Part shown: positions 1 to 8,500 of the stretch, in pieces
Layout: every line of letters begins with the position of its first letter
Position numbering within the stretch: position 1 is the stretch's first letter
Assembly: GCA_023418755.1 (NCBI GenBank)
Contig: JAEZZE010000167.1
Coordinates: 1 to 9,472 of the forward strand
Direction of reading: 5' to 3'
From: Bacillota bacterium
Lineage (GTDB): Bacteria > Bacillota > Bacilli > Paenibacillales > Paenibacillaceae
Length of the DNA stretch: 9,472 bases
Notes under the pieces: model-generated
Told to the model about the DNA's origin: nothing
Database searches by the model: none
What the model saw: the letters and a program-made list of their open reading frames with translations, nothing else
Translations under genes and position numbers: made by a program

Positions 1-647
1 CCGTACTGGAGCCGCAAATCCTCTCCAACGGAGGCCTGCTGGTGAACGACGACAAGTCGCTGGCCCTTGACTCTCCCGAAGCCAAGCAAGTGCTGGAATT
101 CTATCGCGATCTCGTTACGAAGCACCATGTCACGCCGACCGTCACCCAGAGCCAATCCCTGGCCAAGGAACCGTTCCTGACGCTCACGACCGGCAAAGTC
201 GCCATGAGCTTCGCGGGTTCCTGGTCGGCCAGCGAATTCAAGAACGCGAACATTGAATTCGACACGGTGCTGCCTCCCAAATTCAAAGAGACCAAAACCG
301 TCGTTCAAGTGGCGGGCAACGCCATGAGCCCGTATTCGAAGAACGAGCAAGCGGCGTGGGCGCTGCTCAGCTGGCTGGCCGGTCCAGAAGGCCAGAACGC
401 GCTGGCCCGGCAAGGCCAGTCGATTCCGGCCAACAAGGCCGCGGCCGAGACGTACCTGGCCATCGACGAAGGCTACAATAAACAAACCTTCATCGATTCG
501 CAGAAATACGCGATTCCGGTGCCGTTCTTCGACGGAAAAGATAAGCTGCTGTGGGAAATTTTGCCACAGAAGCTGGCGCAGCCGTTGTCTGGCAAAGGCG
601 AGCTCGACAAGGCCATATCCGAAATCGGTTCGCTTTACGGCAAGTAA
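1..647 (+). CDS. Extracellular solute-binding protein of a sugar ABC transporter (family 1), 5'-truncated by window edge
   Basis: This is the C-terminal 214 codons of a periplasm-equivalent (cell-surface) binding protein that captures a sugar or oligosaccharide and delivers it to an ABC permease. The frame is open from the window edge (first whole codon at 3), so the GTG at 42 is an internal valine, not the start. Typical family-1 (MalE/UgpB-like) features are visible in order: a segment ending in KVAMSFAGSW, the predicted 'LPP' turn, GNAMSPYSKNEQAAWALLSW, then GPEGQNALARQGQSIPANK, which matches the conserved 'sk..e.Aw.fl.wl...egq..la..g.iPa' signature. The signal peptide or lipobox and the N-terminal lobe are outside the window, as presumably are partner permease genes. 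It ends in TAA and is followed by a strong terminator. The ligand cannot be read from this fragment; a sugar is inferred from the family. Confidence 0.9.
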   Translation, partial: VLEPQILSNGGLLVNDDKSLALDSPEAKQVLEFYRDLVTKHHVTPTVTQSQSLAKEPFLTLTTGKVAMSFAGSWSASEFKNANIEFDTVLPPKFKETKTVVQVAGNAMSPYSKNEQAAWALLSWLAGPEGQNALARQGQSIPANKAAAETYLAIDEGYNKQTFIDSQKYAIPVPFFDGKDKLLWEILPQKLAQPLSGKGELDKAISEIGSLYGK

Positions 648-698
648 TTCCATGACAACAAGGTCGTTTGCGGCTTGATTGCGCGCATGCGGACAAGA

Positions 699-761
699 AG
701 ACAACGGGAGATCGATATTCTTTGACGCCGTCAAAGTCGGTTGGCTCCCGTTGTCTTTTTT
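699..761 (+). terminator. Rho-independent terminator (or attenuator) with nested hairpin
   Basis: A perfect 12-bp stem pairs 699-710 (AGACAACGGGAG) with 745-756 and runs straight into six T residues (756-761). The 34-nt loop holds a second perfect hairpin: TTTGAC (721-726), GCC loop, GTCAAA (730-735). It should end transcription of the binding-protein transcription unit. Because it lies just 48 nt before the next start codon on the same strand, it could instead act as a leaky terminator or attenuator for that gene. Confidence 0.85.
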
Positions 762-792
762 GCACCCTTTGTCGCCTGTAGGCAGCGGGAAA

Positions 793-799
793 AAGGAGG
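793..799 (+). promoter_or_regulatory. Ribosome binding site for the 809 gene
   Basis: AAGGAGG, a near-perfect Shine-Dalgarno sequence, ends 9 nt before the ATG at 809. It fixes that ATG as the start, immediately ahead of a typical signal peptide. Confidence 0.9.
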
Positions 800-808
800 A
801 AAACGAGC

Positions 809-3800
809 ATGAGAGGAGTATTGGCCGGACTAAGAACTTTAACAGGGATTGGATTGATAGGTGCCCTAATCTTGGGGATGTTCGCGCCCGGATTTACCGG
901 CACCGCCTATGCGGATGCGCAGACGCGATTTACCGGCGAGCCGTCCGAATGGGCGGCGGTTCCGCACAATTCGGCTTCCAGCACGGGCGCGCTTCAAGTT
1001 CTGAAGGCCGTTCAGCGCAACGGGAAGCTTTATCTGATGGTCAAGGGCACGCAGATCGGCGTAGACGGAACCTTCTACATCGATGCGGACAACGACCGGG
1101 CGACCGGCGACAACGTTCCGTTCTGGAGCGATTCCTCCGGAATCGATTACCGAATCGTCGGCGGGCAGCTGTTCCACTATTCGGGGAGTCAATGGACGAG
1201 CGCCGGCACGGCGGACTACGGCAACTCCGGAACGATCGCGGAAGCGGCGGTGGATCTGGCGGATCTCGGACTGGACGGTTCCACCCCGGTTAGGGTGTCT
1301 TACCTGCAGGCCGCGGGCAATTCGTTCCTGCCGGACCCGGGCCGAACGATGCTGAACGCGGATGCGGAAGCCGACGCTTACGGGCCCGATCCGGACATCG
1401 CGATAGATGCCGATTCGACGGACTGGTCGGGAATGGATCCGTTGGCGCAGTCGGCCGACGGGCTTACCCGGCTGTACGCGGCGATGAACAACGAGACGCT
1501 GTCGATTCTGGTGACCGGCAAGATGGGGGATTGGAACGACATCTTTATCGATATCGACAACGATAAGGAGTCCGGATTTAACGCGAACTGGTTATGGGCG
1601 AATTCCGGATTCGATTATTTGTTGGAAAACGGGGCCTTCTACGAGAACGTGGGCGGCGGCTTCTCGTGGAACCCGTTGGACTCCGAAGGAATCCAATATG
1701 CGGAGATCGGACCGAACGAGGATAAAGTCATCGAAATGTCGGTCCCGCTGTCGCGACTGGGCTTGACCTCCCCGACTGCCCTTCGCCTGGGTTTCGGCGC
1801 GGGGGACCGGTATGCGCCGGCCCCTTCGTCCGAGGCGGCCAAGGTGCAGCCGTCTCTCCCCAGGGTGACGGTCGACGGCAATGACGCCGACTGGGCGGGC
1901 ATCGCGCCCGTGGCGGCGGGCACGGGCGACTTGCAAGACTTGTCCGCCTTCGTCAAGGGGACCAAGCTGTACGTGCTCGCGCGCGGTACCGATTTGTCGG
2001 GCGAGAAAAACCTATTCGTTAACAGCGACAACGATCCGGCTACCGGGCATCTAGGATGGCAGTACGGACGCACCGGAGCGGATTACTTGGTGCAGAACGG
2101 ATCGGTATTCGAGAGTACCGGGCCGGGGTGGAGCTGGAACGAGATCGGTTCCGCCGAGACCGTCGTATCTTCCGTATACGCGCCTGCCGGTCGCAGCATT
2201 CTGGAAATGGCGGTCGATATGAACGGTTGGACGAACGTATCCTCCACGATCCGGGTCGCGCTGGGCGTCGGGGAAGCTTATGCTCCGCCGGTTCAGGCCG
2301 CGGAATATCCGGCGGCATTGTCGGCGAACGGCGCCGATATCGTCGTCGACGGCCGGGATGCGGACTGGTCAGTCGTAGACAATCGAGCGGTGTCGAGCGG
2401 CGGCATCCTAACGCTTCGATCGGTCAGGGACGAAGAGAAGCTGTTCCTGCTCGCGGAGGGGGCGAACCTGAACGCGCAGAACGAGTTCTTCATCGACAGC
2501 GACGGCGACTCCGCGACCGGCTGGAACGATCCGAGATGGGCGCAAAGCGGGATCGATTATAAAATTACGCGGAACTCCTTGTACCGTTTTGACGGGGGGA
2601 ACGCATGGACCCGGGTCGGCTCCGTTTACAATCAGCCGAATAACGACTCCGATCTCGTCTATTTGTATCTCAGCGAGATTGAAGCGACGTCTTCCGGTCC
2701 CATGAAGGTGGCATACGTCTCCAAGAACGCGATGGCGCTGCCGGCCGACGGCGCGGCCATGCTGACGGTCGACGCGATCGTTCGTCAGGTTCGGGAACCC
2801 GGCGTTTACTATCCGAAGGAAAGCTTCGAAGTGCTGAACAATCCGTACATGGGCTGGGCGGCCTGGTCCAGGGAAGTGCCCAGGAAGCCGCTCGGCGAGC
2901 CTTACGCGCAGCCGCACCATCTGGTTTATGCAGGCATCACATGGAGAGAACTGGAGCCCGTGAAAGGCGAATTCGACTGGGCCGGAGTCGAAAGCAAATA
3001 CCAGTTCGACTATTGGGCGAGCCTCGGCAAGAAAATCAATCTTCGAATCGTGCTGGATTTGCCGACAAGCGATCCGCTGCACAAAGACATTCCCGAATGG
3101 CTATACGACGAACTGGTCGATGAGGGAACCGAGAGCGGAGCGGGGAAATGGTACGAGACGACGGAGATCGGATCCGGGTTTGCGCCCAACTACAACAGTC
3201 AAACGCTCATTGCGGAGCACGAACGCATGATACGGGCTTTGGCGGAGCGATACGACGAAGATTCCCGGATCGCCTTCATTCAGATCGGCTCGCTCGGACA
3301 TTGGGGCGAGTTCCACAACTATCCCGAAGACGTGTCAGGCAAATTCCCGAATGTGCGCGTTTCGGACCAGTACGTGCAGCATTACGTGGATAACTTTCAA
3401 CAAAAGCTGATCGGAATGCGCAAGCCGTTCCCGATTGCCGCCGATCATCGGTTGGGCTTGTTTAACGACGTGCTCGGCGACAAAGGCTCGACCCAGTCCT
3501 GGCTGGCGTGGATCCGGGACGGTTGGTCCGATATCGGGTTGTATCTCGATCCGGACCAGAACGCCGCTCAAGTACAAGCGGCTTCCAAAATGCCGGATTT
3601 CTGGAAGTCTAATTTTTCCGGCGGGGAATTTACGAGCGGCAATCCGCTGCTGTCCCTCAACGATAATACGTTCATGGAATCGCTGGCTCAAGCGCGCGCA
3701 TCCCATACGTCCTGGCTCGGTCCTTCATCGCCGGCGGATTATCGGGTAGGCGCGGACGGCGTGACCCAAGACGTGCAGGAAAATATGGATACGCTGCTGA

Positions 3801-5380
3801 AGACGATGGGCTACAGATTCGTGCTGGAATCGGCGAAGCATGTCGCGTCCGCGACGAAAGGGACCGACATAACCGTGACGACGCGGTGGAACAACAAAGG
3901 CGTGGCGCCGTTCTACATGAATTGGCCGGTTGCCGTCGCGCTGGCGGATGCCGGCGGGCAGCTGGTGCCGTCCACGATCACCGTTTCGACGGCTACGGAT
4001 ATTCGCGAGTGGCTGCCGGGCGGCAACGACGCCGTGCTTCCGCTTCGAATTCCGGCAACCGTGACGCCGGGGATCTACACGCTACTGGTCGCGATATTGG
4101 ACCCGGACACCGACGAGCCGGGCATCCAATTGGCGATTGACGGCCGGAGAGAGGACGGGTGGCATGCTTTGGACCTTCTCCGGGTCGCGGCGGCTTCGTC
4201 CGGTCCGTCGTCGCCGTCAGCGGGTCCGAGCCATGGAGCTCCGGTTGCGACAGCGGATGATCCTATCCAAACCGTAGAAAAACTGCCAGCGGGAAGCGCC
4301 GGGCAATTCGAAGTCGAGCTGGAATCCGATAGGCATGAAGTGCGGATACCGGCGGACCAGGTATTCGCAAGCGGATATCCGCTCGTTTTGTCGCATGAGC
4401 GTTTCAGCTTGAGCGTGCCGGTAAAAGCGCTGGAGCAATTGGCGGCTTTATCTCGGCGGAATGGGCTTGACGACGCCGTATTCTATATGAAATGGCAGGC
4501 GGTCGATCCGGCTAAGCTGGCCTCAATCCTCCGCGATTCGAAGCTTCCGCCTAACAGCCGCTACGAATCGACCGGAGAATCCATCGCATTTGAAATCGGC
4601 TTGAAGGGAAAGGACGGCGCAACGGTCCCCCTGACTTCGTTCGACGAACCGTTGACGTTGCGCTTAAAACTTACTGCCGGTGCGGATAAGAAGCTGGCGG
4701 GCATCTATTATCTCCCGGATGTCGGAGATCCGATCTATATAGGCGGCGCGGCGGAACGAGACGAGATGACGGCGCGCGTATCCCGCGGCGGCGGTTATGC
4801 CGCGCTGTCGTTCAACCGACGGTTCGAGGACGTGGAGAGCCGTCATTGGGCGAGCCGGGATATTCAGGTACTGGCGGCCAAGCATGCGGCCGAAGGCGCG
4901 AAGAACAATCGTTTCGAGCCGGAACGCCGCGCCACGAGAGCGGAGTTTGCCTCGATGCTGGCAAGCGTGATGGGAATCGAGGGGAAGAGCGGCGAGTTGG
5001 CGTTCGAAGACGTTCCGTCCGACTCCGATTTCGCGTCGGCGATTCAAGCGGTGGAAGAGTTTGGGATTATCGCGGGGAAAGACAACGAGCGGTTTGGTCC
5101 TTACGAGGTCATCACCAGGCAGGAGGCGGCCGTCATGCTGTTCCGAGCCTATCGCATCGCCCAACCGGGCGCGCTGACGACCGATTCGGGCGATTCGCTG
5201 ATGAAGTTCGAGGATCGTTCGAAAGCGGCCGGGTGGGCGGTCGACTCGTTGCGATTTCTGGCGAGCCGCGGCATGCTGCAAGGCACGTCGCCGAAGGTCC
5301 TGGATCCCCGCGGGGCGCTGACCCGGGCACAGGCCGCCGCGCTCCTGTCCCGGTGGCTGGATTTGCCTCGCGGGTTCTAA
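809..5380 (+). CDS. Cell-wall-anchored DUF4832-type glycoside-hydrolase-like protein with four DOMON/CBM9-like modules and three SLH domains
   Basis: A 1523-aa exported surface protein, probably a polysaccharide-acting enzyme. Residues 1-35 form a signal peptide (two arginines, a hydrophobic core, cleavage after AYA at 33-35). Four beta-rich accessory modules follow (about 40-183, 196-341, 352-494, 510-655). A TIM-barrel region (about 670-990) begins with NNPYMGW (N678) and includes ITWRELEPVKGEFDW, as in GH42/DUF4832-like barrels. Candidate acidic residues are E834 in GSLGHWGEFH and E940 in FSGGEF. Residues about 1007-1128 (WNNKGVAPFYMNWPV) look like the DUF4832 C-terminal beta domain. A Ser/Pro/Gly linker (about 1130-1152), an unassigned domain (about 1163-1330) and three SLH domains (about 1339-1518) complete it. 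SLH domains bind pyruvylated secondary wall polymers, so the protein should stay on the wall. No substrate is known for DUF4832 proteins that I can name; catalysis is inferred from fold and acidic residues. It converges on the GH114-like gene, which carries the same modules. Confidence 0.9.
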   Translation: MRGVLAGLRTLTGIGLIGALILGMFAPGFTGTAYADAQTRFTGEPSEWAAVPHNSASSTGALQVLKAVQRNGKLYLMVKGTQIGVDGTFYIDADNDRATGDNVPFWSDSSGIDYRIVGGQLFHYSGSQWTSAGTADYGNSGTIAEAAVDLADLGLDGSTPVRVSYLQAAGNSFLPDPGRTMLNADAEADAYGPDPDIAIDADSTDWSGMDPLAQSADGLTRLYAAMNNETLSILVTGKMGDWNDIFIDIDNDKESGFNANWLWANSGFDYLLENGAFYENVGGGFSWNPLDSEGIQYAEIGPNEDKVIEMSVPLSRLGLTSPTALRLGFGAGDRYAPAPSSEAAKVQPSLPRVTVDGNDADWAGIAPVAAGTGDLQDLSAFVKGTKLYVLARGTDLSGEKNLFVNSDNDPATGHLGWQYGRTGADYLVQNGSVFESTGPGWSWNEIGSAETVVSSVYAPAGRSILEMAVDMNGWTNVSSTIRVALGVGEAYAPPVQAAEYPAALSANGADIVVDGRDADWSVVDNRAVSSGGILTLRSVRDEEKLFLLAEGANLNAQNEFFIDSDGDSATGWNDPRWAQSGIDYKITRNSLYRFDGGNAWTRVGSVYNQPNNDSDLVYLYLSEIEATSSGPMKVAYVSKNAMALPADGAAMLTVDAIVRQVREPGVYYPKESFEVLNNPYMGWAAWSREVPRKPLGEPYAQPHHLVYAGITWRELEPVKGEFDWAGVESKYQFDYWASLGKKINLRIVLDLPTSDPLHKDIPEWLYDELVDEGTESGAGKWYETTEIGSGFAPNYNSQTLIAEHERMIRALAERYDEDSRIAFIQIGSLGHWGEFHNYPEDVSGKFPNVRVSDQYVQHYVDNFQQKLIGMRKPFPIAADHRLGLFNDVLGDKGSTQSWLAWIRDGWSDIGLYLDPDQNAAQVQAASKMPDFWKSNFSGGEFTSGNPLLSLNDNTFMESLAQARASHTSWLGPSSPADYRVGADGVTQDVQENMDTLLKTMGYRFVLESAKHVASATKGTDITVTTRWNNKGVAPFYMNWPVAVALADAGGQLVPSTITVSTATDIREWLPGGNDAVLPLRIPATVTPGIYTLLVAILDPDTDEPGIQLAIDGRREDGWHALDLLRVAAASSGPSSPSAGPSHGAPVATADDPIQTVEKLPAGSAGQFEVELESDRHEVRIPADQVFASGYPLVLSHERFSLSVPVKALEQLAALSRRNGLDDAVFYMKWQAVDPAKLASILRDSKLPPNSRYESTGESIAFEIGLKGKDGATVPLTSFDEPLTLRLKLTAGADKKLAGIYYLPDVGDPIYIGGAAERDEMTARVSRGGGYAALSFNRRFEDVESRHWASRDIQVLAAKHAAEGAKNNRFEPERRATRAEFASMLASVMGIEGKSGELAFEDVPSDSDFASAIQAVEEFGIIAGKDNERFGPYEVITRQEAAVMLFRAYRIAQPGALTTDSGDSLMKFEDRSKAAGWAVDSLRFLASRGMLQGTSPKVLDPRGALTRAQAAALLSRWLDLPRGF
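926..2773 (+). repeat. Four tandem DOMON/CBM9-like protein modules (within the 809 gene)
   Basis: Each unit of about 145 residues opens with a DW motif, usually xVDGxxxDW (first copy FTGEPSEW, second IDADSTDW). Each then has a hydrophobic strand (LYLMVKG, LSILVTG, LYVLARG, LFLLAEG), an acidic loop (D92-x-D94-N-D96; D248-x-D250-N-D252; N405-x-D407-N-D409; D563-x-D565-G-D567) followed by [T/S]G, an aromatic SGxDY-like segment (G-A-D-Y in copy 3), and a closing strand of the LGLxxPxxLRLGF type. The layout resembles CBM9/DOMON-type sugar- or ligand-binding beta sandwiches. Copies are clearly diverged in sequence, so the amplification is not recent. Confidence 0.75.
4823..5362 (+). other. Three SLH (S-layer homology) domains, C-terminus of the 809 gene
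   Basis: Three consecutive units start with RFEDV (residue about 1339), FEDVP (about 1399) and KFEDR (about 1467). Each ends with a form of the TRAE motif: TRAEF, TRQEA and TRAQA. This is the standard triplet that docks proteins to secondary cell-wall polymers in Bacillales. The third copy has Q in place of the usual E of TRAE, and the second has Q for A, so binding may rest mainly on the first unit. The protein ends four residues after the last domain. Confidence 0.9.
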
Positions 5381-5437
5381 TATCTAATTTCGATATAGAT
5401 TTGCTTTTGCGAACCGCGTCTAGCGATCGCATGGCTC

Positions 5438-5487
5438 AATAAAAGGGATGCGACCGGGACTTGTACCGGGGCCGCATCCCTTTTATT
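5438..5487. terminator. Bidirectional Rho-independent terminator between convergent genes
   Basis: A 15-bp perfect stem pairs 5438-5452 (AATAAAAGGGATGCG) with 5473-5487, with a short inner CCGG/CCGG stem (5454-5457 with 5466-5469). A-rich sequence on the left and T-rich sequence on the right give a U-tract in both directions. It therefore serves both the gene ending at 5380 (+) and the gene ending at 5529 (-). Confidence 0.88.
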
Positions 5488-5528
5488 TATGCCTAAGACA
5501 TCCGGACCGCTAATCTTAAGACAAGCGG

Positions 5529-8500
5529 TTATTGCAACGTGAAGCTGAACGGGGCTCCTCCTCCGGCGGGGAGAAGGTTCGCGGCGGAATCGTTGCAAAT
5601 ATAGCCGATCCTGATCGTCTTTCCGCTCGTCAATCCGAGCGAGGAGAGCGGGATAGACAATTCGATGACGGAATTGTTCTTGACGAACTGCGATGCGCTC
5701 AAATTGGAAGCCAACGCCCACTGCCAGCCGTTGTTCGCGCCCGAGTATGCATACAAGCCTTGGTTTTCCAACAAGGTGTCGATTCCGCTAGGCGCCCAAC
5801 CGGCCGGATTGTAACCGGTCGACAAATTGTCGTCGGTGTTCAAATAGAATTGGCTTTTGACATCCAGTCCGCTGCCTTGGACGAGCAGATACAAATGGTT
5901 CCCGTCGTTGCGGGCCTTCAGGGCGGCGACGCTGCCCGAGGGGCTTGCGTTCAGCGCGGGCACGGACGTCCAGTCGCCTGCATGGCCGTCGACGGTAATG
6001 GTTGCTGCGGTTTGCGGCGTAGAATGGACAGCGGCGGTTTTGGCGGATTCGTTACCGCTCGCGTCGACGGCGGATATCTGGAATGCGTACGCGGTGCCGT
6101 TGGTCAGCCCGGCGGCCGTATAAGTCGTCGCCGCGATCGGAGCTGCGTTAAGCTTGATCGTCCCTCGGTAGACGTTATAGCCTTGCAGGTCGCTCTCCGT
6201 ATTCGCGTTCCAATTCAGGACGACCTCGCTATCTCCCGAAGAAGCGGTCAACCCGCTCGGTACTGCGGGCGGCGTCGTATCGGGCGGATTGCCGCCTCCG
6301 CCGCCCAGCGTGTAGCTTGGCAACGAAGCCGTCGCAGCCGGCAGCCGGTTGGTCGTCGAGTCGTTGCTGATATAGCCGACGCGTATCGTGTTTCCGTTGG
6401 ACAGGCTCATGCTGGATAAGGGGACGGACAATTCGACAACGCTGTCGTTTCGCTGAAATTCCGAAGCGGACAACGTGCGCACGGGCGTCCAGGACCAACC
6501 GGGAGCCGTATTCCGGTACAGGGTGTTGTTCTCGATCATGTATTCGGCGCCGCTTGCCGTCCATCCGGACGCGTTGTAACCCGTTAAGCTGTTGTTGTCC
6601 GTGTCCAGGAAAAATTGGCCTTTCACGTTCAAGCCTGTGCCCTGCGCCAGTAAAAATAAGCTGCTTGCGTTATGGCTGGCCTTCAGCGTCTGGACATTCG
6701 AAGAGCCGGAGGCCAGCACGGGAACGCCTCCCCAATCCCCGGCCGATCCGTCGATCGCGATGGCGGCGGCGGCTGTCGGCACGGCGGATACCGCGCCGCT
6801 TCTCGCCGATTCCAGGCTGCTTGCGTTGACGGCCGATACCTGGAAGCTGTAAGAGGTGCCGTTGGTCAATCCGGCGTTCGTGTATGTCGTAGCCGTAATC
6901 AAGGAAGTATTGATCCTCGCGCCGCCGCGGTACACGTTATAGCCTGCAATGTTGGATTCCGGATTGGGATTCCAGTTCAGCGTCACTTGCCCGTTGCCGG
7001 CTGAAGCGGTTAATCCGGTCGGAACGCTTGGCGCGGTCGGGGCCTGAGGGGTCGCCGATACCGCGTTGCTCTTCGCCGACTCCGCGCCGCCCGTGTTGAC
7101 GGCCGATACTTGAAAGCTGTAAGTGGTTCCGTTCGTCAGTCCGGTATTCGCGTACGTCGTCGCCGTAATCAAGGAGGGATTGATCTTCACGCCGTTACGG
7201 TACACGTTATAGCCTGCATGGTTCGATTCGGAATTGGGGCTCCAGCTCAGCGTCACTTGCCCGTTGCCGGCTGAAGCGGTTAATCCGGCGGGAGCGCTCG
7301 GAACGGCCGGTGCGCCGGGAACCGTAAACTTGACGGAAGCGCCTCCGAAATTCGCGACCCGAAACCATGTCCAAATGTCCTGCCCTGCCAGCGAAGCGGG
7401 GAAAATATAATCCGCATCGAACGCGAGCTCCGCCGAATTGCCGGATGACTTGAACGCGACCGGCCATCCGTTGTTGCTGACCGTGGTGGTCGGGAATTTG
7501 AAGACGTCTCCCTGGCCTGCGACGTGAGGAGCGAGATAGACCTTGTTCGCGTTCTCGAAATAGATGCGGGAGTCGGGAGTGATCGGCCAGGCGACTCCTT
7601 GCCAGCCCGTCGGTCCTTTCTTGTCGGAATCGAAATAGATCATCTCGCTTTGGAGGTTCAACGTTGTCTTGGCGTCGATCTTCATGAAGAACTTATCTCC
7701 GACGAATTTGGCGTACACTTGGGTGATGCCTTTGCCGTTATTGCCGGAGGGATCGCTGTAGATCGGCGTTTCGCCCGCCCATTCGGCGAAATTGCCGTCG
7801 ATGTTGAAGCCGCCGTACAAGTCGGTCGGATGGATGCCGGCCAGAGAGGCGGACGGGTAGCCCCGGCCGTCCAGCCAGTTTTTCGCGTCTCCGTACATGT
7901 TCGAAAAGTGTGTCGCCCCGCTCACGCTATACCCCATATATCCGCTGTTCACGACCACTTGATTCATCCATTTGTCCGTGGAGGAAGCCGGAACGGTAAA
8001 GTCGCAGATGATGATATTGAATCCGTCCGGTTGATTCGCTTGCGCGTTCATATAGTCCTTCCAGAAGCCTCCGAAGTTATCGCGGTTTCGATAAGCCGGC
8101 GAAGAAGGATTCGTGTTCCAGCTGTCCGCGAAGGCGGGATTCTCGTCATAGAACTTGGAACCCGAGGTAATATAGGGGTTGTAGTACCAGGATTCCGTTA
8201 AGAAAATATTGATCGCGTGCCGATAGCGGGCGGCGAACTGCGAGGTGCCCTCGTCGGGATTGAAGTACCAATAAGCACGGTTTGCCGCGACGATCTTGGA
8301 GGGGTCCACCGCTTTGACGGCTTCCACCAGCTCCGCCATTCCCTTGGCCGTAAACCCGAAATTGCCCCTGGGTCCCCAGGAAGTCGTCGGTCCCGCGCCT
8401 CCTACGGGATCGGGCGTATCTACCGTATCCAGAAACACGCCGTCATAACCGGCATCGTGCACCAGCTTGTCGGTCATGAAAGCGATCAGCTTTTTCCAGG

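Larger units (their letters stand above)
648..808 (+). other. Intergenic region between binding-protein gene and DUF4832/SLH gene
   Basis: Apart from the terminator (699-761) and the ribosome binding site, I see no gene here. I looked for a sigma-A promoter for the downstream gene. A TTGACG box (722-727) lies in the hairpin loop, but no matching -10 box follows at 16-18 nt. TATTCT (716-721) has no acceptable -35 box. Only 31 nt separate the T-tract from the ribosome binding site. Either a non-sigma-A promoter, a promoter overlapping the hairpin, or read-through must serve the next gene. Confidence 0.6.

Noticed and set aside
42..44. GTG at 42 as the start of a 201-aa protein
   Set aside because: The frame stays open to the window edge and the upstream codons fit the solute-binding protein, so the gene is truncated by the window.
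648..808. Riboswitch, T-box or antiterminator element before the large gene
   Set aside because: Only the terminator hairpin is visible; I found no conserved riboswitch core, RAT site or competing antiterminator pairing.
490..903. A 137-aa open frame on the - strand across the intergenic region
   Set aside because: It spans the terminator and overlaps two convincing + strand genes, and its composition is that of a random GC-rich frame.
679..1293. A 204-aa + strand frame overlapping the start of the large gene
   Set aside because: It runs through the terminator, has no ribosome binding site, and its product is an Arg/Gly-rich frameshift of the signal peptide and first module.
926..2773. Four-fold repeat considered as a CRISPR or DNA-level tandem repeat
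   Set aside because: The repetition is at protein level in one long reading frame; the DNA copies are diverged and there is no repeat-spacer pattern.
4664..5281. A 205-aa open frame on the - strand opposite the SLH region
   Set aside because: The + strand encodes clear SLH domains; the antisense product is low-complexity and Arg/His-rich with no recognisable feature.
5506..5529. Small inverted repeat (ACCGCT / AGCGGT) at the end of the GH114-like gene
   Set aside because: Only 6 bp with a 12-nt loop and no T-tract; the neighbouring 15-bp stem is the obvious terminator.
5532..6419. A 295-aa open frame on the + strand opposite the 3' part of the GH114-like gene
   Set aside because: It is an antisense shadow in GC-rich DNA: arginine-rich with no domain, while the minus strand here encodes recognisable FN3 and accessory modules.
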